Shown here: one piece after another, positions 48,654 through 57,102 of the stretch
Layout of the letters: every line of letters begins with the position of its first letter
How positions within the stretch are numbered: the stretch's first letter is position 1
Source: Halobaculum rubrum
Lineage (GTDB): Archaea; Halobacteriota; Halobacteria; Halobacteriales; Haloferacaceae
Direction of reading: 5' to 3'
NCBI RefSeq assembly: GCF_019880225.1
Contig: NZ_CP082284.1
Coordinates: forward strand, 310,001-374,000
DNA length: 64,000 nucleotides
Notes under the pieces: model-generated
Databases searched by the model: none
Told to the model about the DNA's origin: nothing
What the model saw: only the letters and a program-made list of their open reading frames with translations
Program-made: the position numbers and the translations under genes

Positions 48654-48980
48654 ATGGCAGCCAGACCGCCGCAGGGGGACACGGACGAGCCCGAATCCAT
48701 CGAGTTCGGCATCGCGGCGCTGGACGCGCGCCTCGACCGAGCGGGCGTACGGTTCCCGGCGACGACCGAGGAGCTGATCGCGTCGATGGGGGACACCGGC
48801 GTCCCCTACGACGGCGCGGGCAACACGCTGGATCTGGCGGAGGTGCTCCGCGAGCTTCCCGAGGAGCGGTTCGAGACCGAACGGGACTTCCTCAATCGCC
48901 TCCATCCGATCTTCGAGGACCGGCGGCGCAGCGGCGCGGGGTCACTGCTCGGGCGGGTCCGCTCGATCCTGCCCTTCTGA
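48654..48980 (+). CDS. Conserved haloarchaeal protein (DUF5789-like)
   Basis: 108 residues. IEFGIAALDARLDRAGVRFP and EVLRELPEERFETERDFLNR match a haloarchaeal family I know as DUF5789. The C-terminus is basic and Gly-rich. Its 3' end overlaps the convergent aglJ gene by 39 nt, so antisense interaction of the two mRNAs is possible. Confidence 0.75.
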   Translation: MAARPPQGDTDEPESIEFGIAALDARLDRAGVRFPATTEELIASMGDTGVPYDGAGNTLDLAEVLRELPEERFETERDFLNRLHPIFEDRRRSGAGSLLGRVRSILPF

Positions 48981-49958
48981 GTCTGAGGTGTCTGTGGCGT
49001 CGTCGCCCGTCGGCCCGTCGGCCGTCGCGGCGCCCGCGGAATCGACCTCCCGTTCGAGCGCCTCGACCCGGTCGAGCGTCTCGCCGTGGAGCGTGACGAG
49101 CAGATCCGAGAGCACGCCGAAGATGAGCAGCTGCACGCCCAGGATGACCCCGACGCCCGCGACGAGCGCGAGGACGTTGTGGGAGATGCCGTTGGCGAAC
49201 CAGTCCCAGGCGACGTACGCCGCGATGATCGCGCCCGCGACCCCGGACACCGCGCCCGCGCTCCCGAAGTAGAACAGCGGGTTCGAGGTCTTCGCCTGCC
49301 GGTAGATCGCCATCAGGATGATCCCCCCGTCGCGCACCGGGTGGAGGTTCGTGTTCGAGCCGTCCGGGCGCGGGAGGTACGTGATCGGGACGACCGTCGT
49401 GCGGACGCCGTGGCGCGCGCACTCGACGGCCAGCTCCGTCTCGAGACCGAAGCCGTCCGCCGAGAGGCGGAGGCGCTCGAAGGAGTCGACGGTGAACGCG
49501 CGGTACCCCGAGAGGATGTCGCCGAAGTCCTCGCGGTGGATGAGCGAGAACAGCCCGTTGAATATCGTGTTGCCGACGCGGTTCAGGCCCGTCATCGCGT
49601 CGTCGTGCATGTCGGCGAAGCGGTCGCCGATGACGTGCTCGGCGGTGCCGCCGCGGAGCGGTTCGAGCATGGCGTCGGCGTCGCTCGCGCGGTAGGTGCC
49701 GTCCGCGTCGGCCATGAGGACGTAGTCTGTGGTGACGTGCTCACGGACCGCCTCGCGGATCGCTTGGCCCTTTCCGGAGCCCGACTGGATCTCGACGCGC
49801 GCGCCCGCCTTGCGGGCGCAGTCGCGGGTGTCGTCCGTGGACCCGCCGTCGATGACGAGGATGTTGGTGAAGCCGTGGTCGCGGAAGTCCGTGACGACGT
49901 CTGCGACTGTGGCGGCCTCGTCGTAGGTGGGGAGGAGTACGCAGACGTCGCCGGTCAT
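48942..49958 (-). CDS. aglJ: Dolichyl-phosphate hexosyltransferase, AglJ-like
   Basis: 338 residues. The GT2 domain (CVLLPTYDEAATVADVVTDF, LVIDGGSTDDT, the DxD in MADADGTYRASD, and ILSGYRAFTVDSFERLRLSA) is followed by two C-terminal membrane helices (about 225-285). AglJ adds the first hexose to dolichol phosphate in haloarchaeal S-layer N-glycosylation. It heads the glycosylation region, facing left. Confidence 0.88.
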   Translation of the reverse strand: MTGDVCVLLPTYDEAATVADVVTDFRDHGFTNILVIDGGSTDDTRDCARKAGARVEIQSGSGKGQAIREAVREHVTTDYVLMADADGTYRASDADAMLEPLRGGTAEHVIGDRFADMHDDAMTGLNRVGNTIFNGLFSLIHREDFGDILSGYRAFTVDSFERLRLSADGFGLETELAVECARHGVRTTVVPITYLPRPDGSNTNLHPVRDGGIILMAIYRQAKTSNPLFYFGSAGAVSGVAGAIIAAYVAWDWFANGISHNVLALVAGVGVILGVQLLIFGVLSDLLVTLHGETLDRVEALEREVDSAGAATADGPTGDDATDTSDSEGQDRADPPEQ

Positions 49959-50229
49959 GTGTGTGGGGTGGAGTGGGTGGCGAGTTAGGGGTTTCGGGAG
50001 CGACCCGTCCTCACAAAAGAGTCCGTGAAAGGTGGTGATACCCTCCTCATGTGAACTCCAATGTATGGTTCGTCGAAGAACCCGAGTTTTTCGCCCGCAA
50101 GCCGATCGGAACGTAGGGCCGATAGATCTATGCGCTTTGTTAAAGATACCTCACACGTCCGATAAAGAAACAAATAAAACGATTATTGTCCGATCTACTC
50201 GATGATTGCTGTCGATCTCACCGATTTTC

Positions 50230-51174
50230 CTATTCCGCGTTTTCCATCTCCTCTTGGAAGTACTCGATCGACCGTTTCAGCCCATCCTGCAGCCCTACGG
50301 TCGGTTCCCACCCGATCTCGGAACGTGCTTTCGAGATGTCCGGTCGCCGAACCTCCGGATCGTGAGGGGGCAACGGTTCGTTCGTTATCCCGCTCGAACT
50401 CTCGGTTAATTCGACGATCACCTCGGCGAGTTCGTTGATCGTTCGTTCGTCGGGGTTACCGATATTCACCGGTTCGTCGACACCCGATTCGTACAGCGCA
50501 AGCAGTCCATCGATCATGTCGTCGACGTAGCAGAAGCTCCGAGTCTGTTCGCCGTCGCCGTACACGGTGAGATCCTGCCCGGTCAACGCTTGCTTGACGA
50601 AGTTGGGGATAACTCGCCCGTCGTCCAGTCGCATCCGGGGTCCGTACGTGTTGAAGATACGCGCGACGCGCACGTCCATGTCGTGTTCGTCCCGGTACGC
50701 GCGTACGAGCGCCTCGCCGTATCGTTTCGATTCGTCGTAACAGGAGCGAGGACCGTAGCAGTCCACGTTACCACGGTAGTCCTCCGGCTGGGGATTTACC
50801 TCGGGGTCACCGTACACCTCACTCGTCGACGTGAACAAGTACGTCGCATCCTTCTCTTTTGCCAGTCCGAGGGTTTTGTGCGTGCCAAGCGCCCCGACTT
50901 TCAGCGTCTTGATCTGGTAATCTCGATAGAAGACAGGCGAGGCGAGACTTGCAAGGTGGAATACCGCGTCCAATTCCCCGGAGATGTGGATGAACTCCGT
51001 AACGTCGTGGTCGACAAAGGAGAAGTCGTCGTGATAGATGAAGCCGTCGAGGTTCTGGTTGCGTCCGCTGACGCCGTTGTCCATTCCGATGACCTCGTGG
51101 CCGTCTTCAAGTAGCGCCTCACACAGGTGCGAACCCAAGAACCCCGCTGCACCAGTAACGAGGATCCGACTCAT
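50230..51174 (-). CDS. NAD-dependent sugar-nucleotide SDR (UDP-xylose synthase/epimerase-like), first copy
   Basis: 314 residues. The NAD loop is ILVTGAAGFLGSHLCEALLE, TSTSEVYGDPEVNPQPEDY is the family segment, and the catalytic Tyr-Lys sits in CYDESKRYGEALV. The sequence NTYGPRMRLDDGRVIPNFV is typical of UDP-glucuronate decarboxylases (UXS/RmlB-like). It overlaps the nucleotidyltransferase gene by 4 nt. A paralogue at 60452-61399 has the same arrangement. Confidence 0.85.
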   Translation of the reverse strand: MSRILVTGAAGFLGSHLCEALLEDGHEVIGMDNGVSGRNQNLDGFIYHDDFSFVDHDVTEFIHISGELDAVFHLASLASPVFYRDYQIKTLKVGALGTHKTLGLAKEKDATYLFTSTSEVYGDPEVNPQPEDYRGNVDCYGPRSCYDESKRYGEALVRAYRDEHDMDVRVARIFNTYGPRMRLDDGRVIPNFVKQALTGQDLTVYGDGEQTRSFCYVDDMIDGLLALYESGVDEPVNIGNPDERTINELAEVIVELTESSSGITNEPLPPHDPEVRRPDISKARSEIGWEPTVGLQDGLKRSIEYFQEEMENAE

Positions 51175-52037
51175 TCCCGGTACTCCGCCAGAAGTTCTTG
51201 GACAGCGTCGTGCATCTCACCGTCGTCGTGATGGAGCGCCATATCCAGATTGGCTTGAAGCCAACTGGGAATGTTTCCGATGTCGTACCGGTCGCCTTGA
51301 AGTTCAACGCCTCGGACGGTGTCGAGTTTCCGGATCGCGTCAGTTAGCTGGAGTTCGCCACCCACACCCATTTCTGTCGCAGCGAGCTTCTCGAACACGT
51401 CCGGGGTGAGGACGTATCGACCGGTTATCGCGAGGTTCGACGGCGCTTCGGCCTGTGGCGGTTTCTCGACGAAATCGTGTACGGGAAACGAGCCTCCGGT
51501 CGACACCGAATCGTCGATGTCGGCGACACCGTAGGAGGGAACCTGTTCCCACGGGACCCGCTCGAGCGAGATCGTCGAGGACTCGTGCTTCTCGGCCTGC
51601 TCGATGAGCGTCTGCGTGCAGGGGATTTGGTTCTCGACGATCGTATCTCCTAAAAGAAGCGCGAACGGCTCGTCTCCCACGTGCTTGCGCGCGTACATCA
51701 CCGCGTCACCGAGTCCGTTGCGCTCCTTCTGGCGAACGTAGTGGATGTCGGCCAGATCGGCGATGTCCTGCACGCGGTCGAGCCGGTCGAGTTTCCCGTC
51801 CGCTTCCAGTTCCTCTTCGAGTTCGTAGGACTTGTCGAAGTGCCGTTCGATCGCTTGCTTCCCACGACCGGTGATGATGAGAATGTCGTCGATCCCGGCC
51901 TCGACCGCCTCCTCGACGACGTACTGGATCGTCGGCTTGTCGAGAACCGGCATCATCTCCTTGGGTTGTGCCTTCGTCACGGGGAGGAATCGCGTCCCGA
52001 ATCCCGCAGCGGGTATCACTGCTTTAGAGACATCCAT
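51171..52037 (-). CDS. UTP-glucose-1-phosphate uridylyltransferase (GalU/AglF-like)
   Basis: 288 residues. The nucleotide loop AVIPAAGFGTRFLPVTKAQP, then KEMMPVLDKPTIQYVVEEAV, LLLGDTIVENQIPCTQT and VHDFVEKPPQ are hallmarks of GalU. It makes UDP-glucose, the substrate of the nearby UDP-glucose dehydrogenase. The ATG at 52037 is used because the upstream 23 codons are not GalU-like. It overlaps the downstream SDR gene as ATGA. Confidence 0.9.
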   Translation of the reverse strand: MDVSKAVIPAAGFGTRFLPVTKAQPKEMMPVLDKPTIQYVVEEAVEAGIDDILIITGRGKQAIERHFDKSYELEEELEADGKLDRLDRVQDIADLADIHYVRQKERNGLGDAVMYARKHVGDEPFALLLGDTIVENQIPCTQTLIEQAEKHESSTISLERVPWEQVPSYGVADIDDSVSTGGSFPVHDFVEKPPQAEAPSNLAITGRYVLTPDVFEKLAATEMGVGGELQLTDAIRKLDTVRGVELQGDRYDIGNIPSWLQANLDMALHHDDGEMHDAVQELLAEYRE

Positions 52038-52129
52038 ACCTGGATACGCCTGCAGATAGCAACGGCATAATACCTGCTCTTTCACAGCCGTCTTTTCTTT
52101 GATCACATCGATAGGACAGCTAAACCCAG

Positions 52130-52708
52130 ATGATTCCTGTACCCCGCCGCAGAGACGGATGTATACAGATTTCTGTCATCGGGAGCGGGTATGTCGGGAC
52201 GACGATCGCCGCGTGTTTCGCGAATTTGGGCCACGACATCATCAACGTGGATATCGACGAGGACATCGTCGCCACGATCAACGAGGGGAACGCACCTATC
52301 CACGAGGATAAGCTCCCTGAGTTAGTTGCCCGCCACGCAGGTCCGGACGGCACCGGCCGGCTGCGTGCGACCACGGACTACGACGCCGTCTTGGCGACGG
52401 CAGCCACGTTCCTTTGTCTCCCAACGCCCCAGCACGACGACGGGAGTATCGATCTTTCGATCATGGAGGCGGGTGCCAAACAACTCGGGGCGACTCTCGG
52501 TAACAAGGACGAGCGACATACGGTCGTCGTCAAGAGCACGGTAATCCCCGGATCGACCGCCGATGTTATTGGACCTACTATTGAGGAGACCAGCGGGAAG
52601 ACGGTTAGAGACGGCTTCAGTATCGGGATGAACCCGGAGTTCCTTCGGGAGAGGACAGCTGTCGACGACTTCCTTACCCCTGATAAGGTCGTGCTCGGTG
52701 CTGACGGG
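52130..52708 (+). pseudogene. UDP-glucose 6-dehydrogenase, truncated by an IS6-family element
   Basis: About 193 codons of an AglM-type dehydrogenase are left: [55 protein letters not shown] and [15 protein letters not shown]. The frame then runs into the IS left end and stops there. The catalytic Cys and C-terminal domain are missing and do not resume after the IS, so the 3' part has been deleted. An intact paralogue lies on the opposite strand at 53439-54746 and presumably supplies the activity. Confidence 0.85.
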
Positions 52709-52710
52709 CC

Positions 52711-53393
52711 GTGTTAAGTTAGGAGTGAGGCGGTCGTTGGTTCGGATGGTTATGGCCGAATTCGACCGCCTCAGCGGAGATATCGACTGGATTGACTTGG
52801 AGTTTGTGGAGCGAGAGCGGACACCCGAGCAGATCATTGAAGTCGGCATTCAGCTCCATCTTGCGGGTCTGTCGCTTTCGAATATCAAACAGTATCTTGA
52901 GAGGTTGGGTGTCAAGCGGAGTCGCACCGCGATTCATAACTGGATTCAGAAGGCAGATCTACAGCCGACTGGCGACGGAGCTCCGAATCAGATCGCGGTG
53001 GACGAGACGGTGATTCGGATCAATGATGAACGTCGCTGGCTGTACGCCGTCGTTGATCCCGAGACTAACGAATTCCTCCATGTCAGGCTGTTTCAGACGA
53101 GAACCACGCAACTCACCGTGCTGTTCCTTCGTGAACTCCGTAACAAACAGCAGGTTGAGCAAGCAACGTTCCTCGTCAATGGAGCGCACTATCTCAAAGC
53201 TGCGTTGGAGCGGCTCGGGCTCCGATTTCAGATGACTCGCCACGGAAATCGGAACAGTGTCGACCGTGTCTTTCGTGAGGTAAAACGGCGAACCTATTCG
53301 TTTTCAAATACGTTCAGCAACGTGGATCCACCGACGGCAGAATCGTGGCTCCAAGCCTTCGCCGTCTGCTGGAATCGATGCTAAACTTAACAC
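52711..53393 (+). mobile_element. IS6-family insertion sequence (ISH14/ISH15-like)
   Basis: A 683-bp element. GTGTTAAGTT at 52711-52720 and AACTTAACAC at 53384-53393 are perfect 10-nt terminal inverted repeats. It contains one transposase gene. The flanks (GACGGGCC left, GACGCTTG right) agree only in the first four bases, so there is no intact 8-bp target duplication. Together with the missing 3' end of the interrupted gene, this suggests a deletion or recombination after insertion. Confidence 0.85.
52752..53384 (+). CDS. IS6-family transposase with D143N substitution
   Basis: 210 residues, full length for haloarchaeal IS6 transposases. The HTH lies in LSLSNIKQYLERLGVKRSRT. The DDE triad is Asp84 (IAVDETVIRI), position 143 (FLVNGAHYLKAAL) and Glu176 (VFREVKRR). 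Position 143 is Asn (AAT) where family members, as I recall them, have FLVDGA, a single G-to-A change. Transposition is probably abolished unless supplied in trans. ATG 52752 is preferred to ATG 52746. Confidence 0.88.
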   Translation: MAEFDRLSGDIDWIDLEFVERERTPEQIIEVGIQLHLAGLSLSNIKQYLERLGVKRSRTAIHNWIQKADLQPTGDGAPNQIAVDETVIRINDERRWLYAVVDPETNEFLHVRLFQTRTTQLTVLFLRELRNKQQVEQATFLVNGAHYLKAALERLGLRFQMTRHGNRNSVDRVFREVKRRTYSFSNTFSNVDPPTAESWLQAFAVCWNRC

Positions 53394-53438
53394 GACGCTT
53401 GGTTCGGGTACAGCAGTTCTTTGGCCGGCGTCGACAGG

Positions 53439-54746
53439 TTACCAGGTCAACCCTTCGTAGTCCATCCTGTCGCGTGGCTCGACCGCGCGGCGCCCGTCGA
53501 TGACGACCTGTTCGGCCATCGCATCGAACTCGTCGTCAAGGGCGCCGAACTCGTCCCATCCCGTGACGACGAGGCAAGCGTGGGCACCCTCGAGGGCCGC
53601 GGCTGCCGAGTCGGCGTACGCCAGGTTGGGGAAGTGATCGCGTATGTTCTCGGCGGCAACCGGGTCGTAGGCCACGACGTCAGCGCCACGCTCGCGGAGC
53701 CCCTCGATCACCGGGATAGCGCGGGAGTTGCGCACGTCGTCGGTCCCGGGCTTGAACGCGAGACCGAGGACGGCGACGCGCAGGCCGGCAACGTCCACGT
53801 GGTCGTCGAGGAGGGATAGAAAGCGTTCGGGTTGGCGGTCGTTAACCTCGACGGCGGCGGAAAGCATCGGTGGTTCGTACCCCTCCTCGCGAGCGGCGGC
53901 GATGATGGCGGCGACGTCTTTGGGGAAACAAGAACCCCCCCAGCCGAGCCCCGAGCGGAGAAATCGCTCGCCGATGCGGTCGTCGAGACCGATGGCGTCC
54001 GCCACCTCGTAGGCATCGACGCCGAACTCCTTGCAGATGTTCCCGATGTCATTGATGAGCGACACCTTCGCGGCGAGGAAGCCGTTGTTGGCGTACTTGA
54101 CCATCTCCGCCGTCGTGGTGTCGGTCTCGACGACCGCCGGGTCGTCGGCCGCCGCGATTAGCGGGTCGAACACGTCGCCCATCACGGACCGAGTGGCCTC
54201 GTCGTTCGCGCCAAGGACGACCTTGTCGGGGTCCCGGAAGTCTGCAACGGCGGTCCCCTCGCGCAGGAATTCGGGGTTCATGCCAACGCCGAGGTCGTCG
54301 CCGAGTGTCTTGCCCGACTCCTCGGCGACGATGGGGGCGATGGTTTCGGCCGTGGTTCCGGGGACGACGGTGCTCTTCACGACGACGGTGTGGCGGTCGT
54401 CTTTCTTGGCGAGAATCCCACCCAGAGATTCCGCGCCAGCCTCCATGATGGAGAGATCGATGCTGCCGTCGTCGTTCTGCGGTGTCGGGAGACAGAGGAA
54501 AGTACAGTCGGTGTCCAGAACGGCGTGGTAGTCTGTCGTCGCCCGCAGGCGACCGGTTCCGCCGGGACCGGCGTGTTCGGCGACGAGTTCGGGAAGCCCC
54601 TCCTCGTGGATGGGGGCCTCCCCGGCGTTGATGGTGTCGACGACGGACTCGTCCACGTCGACGTTGACAACCTCGTGGCCCAGGTCCGCGAAGCAGGCCG
54701 CGACGGTCGTCCCGACGTAGCCGGAGCCGATGACGGAGAGGTGCAT
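53439..54746 (-). CDS. aglM: UDP-glucose 6-dehydrogenase (AglM-like)
   Basis: 435 residues. It oxidises UDP-glucose to UDP-glucuronic acid for N-glycan synthesis. The NAD loop is [20 protein letters not shown], then [38 protein letters not shown], the catalytic Cys273 in [13 protein letters not shown], and the C-terminal [19 protein letters not shown]. It is the intact paralogue of the gene cut by the IS element. Confidence 0.92.
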   Translation of the reverse strand: MHLSVIGSGYVGTTVAACFADLGHEVVNVDVDESVVDTINAGEAPIHEEGLPELVAEHAGPGGTGRLRATTDYHAVLDTDCTFLCLPTPQNDDGSIDLSIMEAGAESLGGILAKKDDRHTVVVKSTVVPGTTAETIAPIVAEESGKTLGDDLGVGMNPEFLREGTAVADFRDPDKVVLGANDEATRSVMGDVFDPLIAAADDPAVVETDTTTAEMVKYANNGFLAAKVSLINDIGNICKEFGVDAYEVADAIGLDDRIGERFLRSGLGWGGSCFPKDVAAIIAAAREEGYEPPMLSAAVEVNDRQPERFLSLLDDHVDVAGLRVAVLGLAFKPGTDDVRNSRAIPVIEGLRERGADVVAYDPVAAENIRDHFPNLAYADSAAAALEGAHACLVVTGWDEFGALDDEFDAMAEQVVIDGRRAVEPRDRMDYEGLTW

Positions 54747-54786
54747 GGTCGGACTCTTGTCGCCGGCTCTCAAAAGAGGTCCGCTC

Positions 54787-55842
54787 TCAGCGCGACTCCC
54801 ACCAGTCAACGAACCGCTCCATCCCCGTCTCGAAGTCGACCCGCGGCACCCAGTCGAGTTCGTCGCGGGCCCGGGAAATGTCCGAGACGTACACCTTCTG
54901 GTCGCCCTCGCGCCATTCGTCGAAGGAAATGTCCGTGCGCTCGCCGGTCTGGTCCTCGAGGAGGTCGAGGAACTCAAGGAGACTCGTCGTGTTCTCGGGG
55001 CCGCCACCCACGTTGTAGACCGCGGGCTTGCCCTCAGGGTCCGACAGGAACGCGTCGTAAGCCCGGATCAGGTCCTTCACGTAGAGGACGTCCCGGACTT
55101 GCTTGCCGTCGCCGAAGATTGTCAGCGGTTCGTCCCGGAGCGTCGAGATAGCGAAGTGGGCGACCCATCCCTGGTCCTCGTTGCCGAACTGCCGTGGCCC
55201 GTAGATGCAGGACATGCGGAACGCGGCGGCGTCGACGGCGCCCCTGTCGGCGTAGTCCTGCACGTATAGGTCGCCCGTGAGTTTCGAGACGCCGTAGGGC
55301 GTGTGCTCGCAGTCGTCAATGGACAGCGACTCGGGGATGCCGCCGTCGTACTCGGGGTCGTCGTACCAGTACCGCGTCTCCTCCTCTCGGACCGGAATCT
55401 CGTTGACGTTGTCGCCATACACCTTGTTGGTCGAGGCCATGACGACCGCAGGGTCGCTGTCCGCGTTGCGGGCCGCTTCGAGGACGTTGAACGTCCCCTC
55501 GGCGTTGACCTCGAAGTCCGTTCGGGGGTCCTCGAGCGAGGCAGTTACCGCGACCTGGCCGGCAGTGTGGACGACGGCGTCGTGACCCTCCACGACCTCC
55601 GCGAGGCGCCCCTCATCCCGAATGTCGGCTTTCACGCGATCGACGTCGGGGTAGTTCTCGGCGATGTACTCCCAGTTGTAGGCCGCGGTGTTCCGGCTCT
55701 CGTCGGCCGTCTCGAGCGTCTCGACGCGACTCAGGTTGTCGAGCGCGGTGACGTCCGCGCCCCGCTCGGCATAGTACTCTACGGCGTGGCTTCCGACGAA
55801 GCCAGCGCCGCCGGTGACGAGGACGCTGTCTGGATTGCTCAT
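54787..55842 (-). CDS. NAD-dependent epimerase (CDP-paratose 2-epimerase-like)
   Basis: 351 residues. The NAD loop is [20 protein letters not shown]. The stretches [50 protein letters not shown] (catalytic Tyr and Lys) and [20 protein letters not shown] closely follow CDP-paratose/tyvelose 2-epimerases. The actual sugar nucleotide in haloarchaea is unknown. It follows aglM in gene order and direction and ends 40 nt before it on the minus strand. Confidence 0.85.
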   Translation of the reverse strand: MSNPDSVLVTGGAGFVGSHAVEYYAERGADVTALDNLSRVETLETADESRNTAAYNWEYIAENYPDVDRVKADIRDEGRLAEVVEGHDAVVHTAGQVAVTASLEDPRTDFEVNAEGTFNVLEAARNADSDPAVVMASTNKVYGDNVNEIPVREEETRYWYDDPEYDGGIPESLSIDDCEHTPYGVSKLTGDLYVQDYADRGAVDAAAFRMSCIYGPRQFGNEDQGWVAHFAISTLRDEPLTIFGDGKQVRDVLYVKDLIRAYDAFLSDPEGKPAVYNVGGGPENTTSLLEFLDLLEDQTGERTDISFDEWREGDQKVYVSDISRARDELDWVPRVDFETGMERFVDWWESR

Positions 55843-55886
55843 GGACTCACTTCAGCATCGGGGGTTATGGACCTTCCCCAATCGCG

Positions 55887-57011
55887 TCAGTCCTCGCCGA
55901 CGAGGCCCTTCTCCTCGAGTTCGGCGTGGGCCTCCTCGAAGCGGTCCTCGGCCTCCTGCTCGCGGCCCCACTCGACGAGTTCCCGCATCCCCTCCTCGAA
56001 TCCGACCTCGGCTTCGAAGCCGAGGGCTCCGCTCGCCAGGTCGGTGTCGGCGTAGCAGTGCCGAATGTCGCCCTGTCGGTAGTCGTTCGCGATTTCGGGG
56101 GCGAGGTCGTCGCTCTGGCCGTAGAGGTCGATGAGGGTCTCCGCCACCTCGTTGATGGTCGTCGGGTCGCCGGTGCCGACGTTCACCGCGACGTCGTCGG
56201 CGTCGGACTCCACCGCGAGGCGGTTCGCCCGTGCCACGTCACTCACGTGGATGAAGTCGCGGGTCTGCTCACCGTCCTCGAAGACCAGCGGGGGGTTGCC
56301 GTTCTTGATTCGCGAGGAGAAGATGGCGCAGACGCCCGTGTAGGGGTTGTCGAGCGCCTGTCGGCTGCCGAAGATGTTGTAGTAGCGGAGCGCGACAGTC
56401 GGGATGTCGTAGGCCCGGCCGATGGAGAGCGTGAGTTCCTCCTGGTCCTTCTTCGTGATTGCGTAGACCGACGTGCTGTCCCGCGGCTTCGACTCGGGCG
56501 TGGGCAGGGGTTCGAGGTCGGTCCCGCACGCCTCGCAGACGTGCTCCCACTTGCCGCGGGCCATCTGTTCGTCGCTACGGAGCGACGGGTAGCGACGCTC
56601 GTCGCAGTCGGGACAGCGGTACTCGCCCTCGCCGTAGATGGACATCGACGAGGCGACGACCATCTTCTTGAGGTCGACGTCCTCGTTGACGATGACGTCG
56701 AGGATGCGCGCCGTGCCGAGGGTGTTCACGTCCACGTACTTCTCTATCTCGTACATCGACTGGCCGACGCCGACGGCGCTTGCCTGGTGGTTGAGGACGT
56801 CGGCGTCCGCGAGCAGGTCCGCCATCAACTCGCGGTCGCGGACGTCGCCCCAGACGTACTCGGCGTCGTCGTTGAGGTAGTCTGGTTCGTCGTCGTGCAC
56901 CTGGTCGGTGAGGTTGTCGACGACGGTCACATCGTAGCCGGCGTCGACGTATTCGTCAACGATGTGGCTGCCGACGAAGCCCGCGCCGCCGGTGACGAGA
57001 ACGCTGGTCAT
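55887..57011 (-). CDS. NAD-dependent sugar epimerase with an inserted zinc ribbon
   Basis: 374 residues. The NAD loop is [20 protein letters not shown], the active-site Tyr-Lys is in SVYAITKKDQEELTL, and ALRYYNIFGSRQALDNPYTG is GalE-like. Between the SMSIYG motif and the active site there is an insert with two CxxC pairs (CPDCDERRYP and CEACGTDLEP), a zinc ribbon seen in a minority of such epimerases. A four-helix acidic tail follows. The reaction is probably a 4-epimerisation; the substrate is unknown. Confidence 0.85.
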   Translation of the reverse strand: MTSVLVTGGAGFVGSHIVDEYVDAGYDVTVVDNLTDQVHDDEPDYLNDDAEYVWGDVRDRELMADLLADADVLNHQASAVGVGQSMYEIEKYVDVNTLGTARILDVIVNEDVDLKKMVVASSMSIYGEGEYRCPDCDERRYPSLRSDEQMARGKWEHVCEACGTDLEPLPTPESKPRDSTSVYAITKKDQEELTLSIGRAYDIPTVALRYYNIFGSRQALDNPYTGVCAIFSSRIKNGNPPLVFEDGEQTRDFIHVSDVARANRLAVESDADDVAVNVGTGDPTTINEVAETLIDLYGQSDDLAPEIANDYRQGDIRHCYADTDLASGALGFEAEVGFEEGMRELVEWGREQEAEDRFEEAHAELEEKGLVGED

Positions 57012-57102
57012 GGTGGGACAACCGTGGAGACCGAAGAAAAAAGGTCGGTTTGGCCCTCGCGAGTGGGAACTGTTTTGAGGCCCTTCGGTACATAGAGGAG
57101 TG

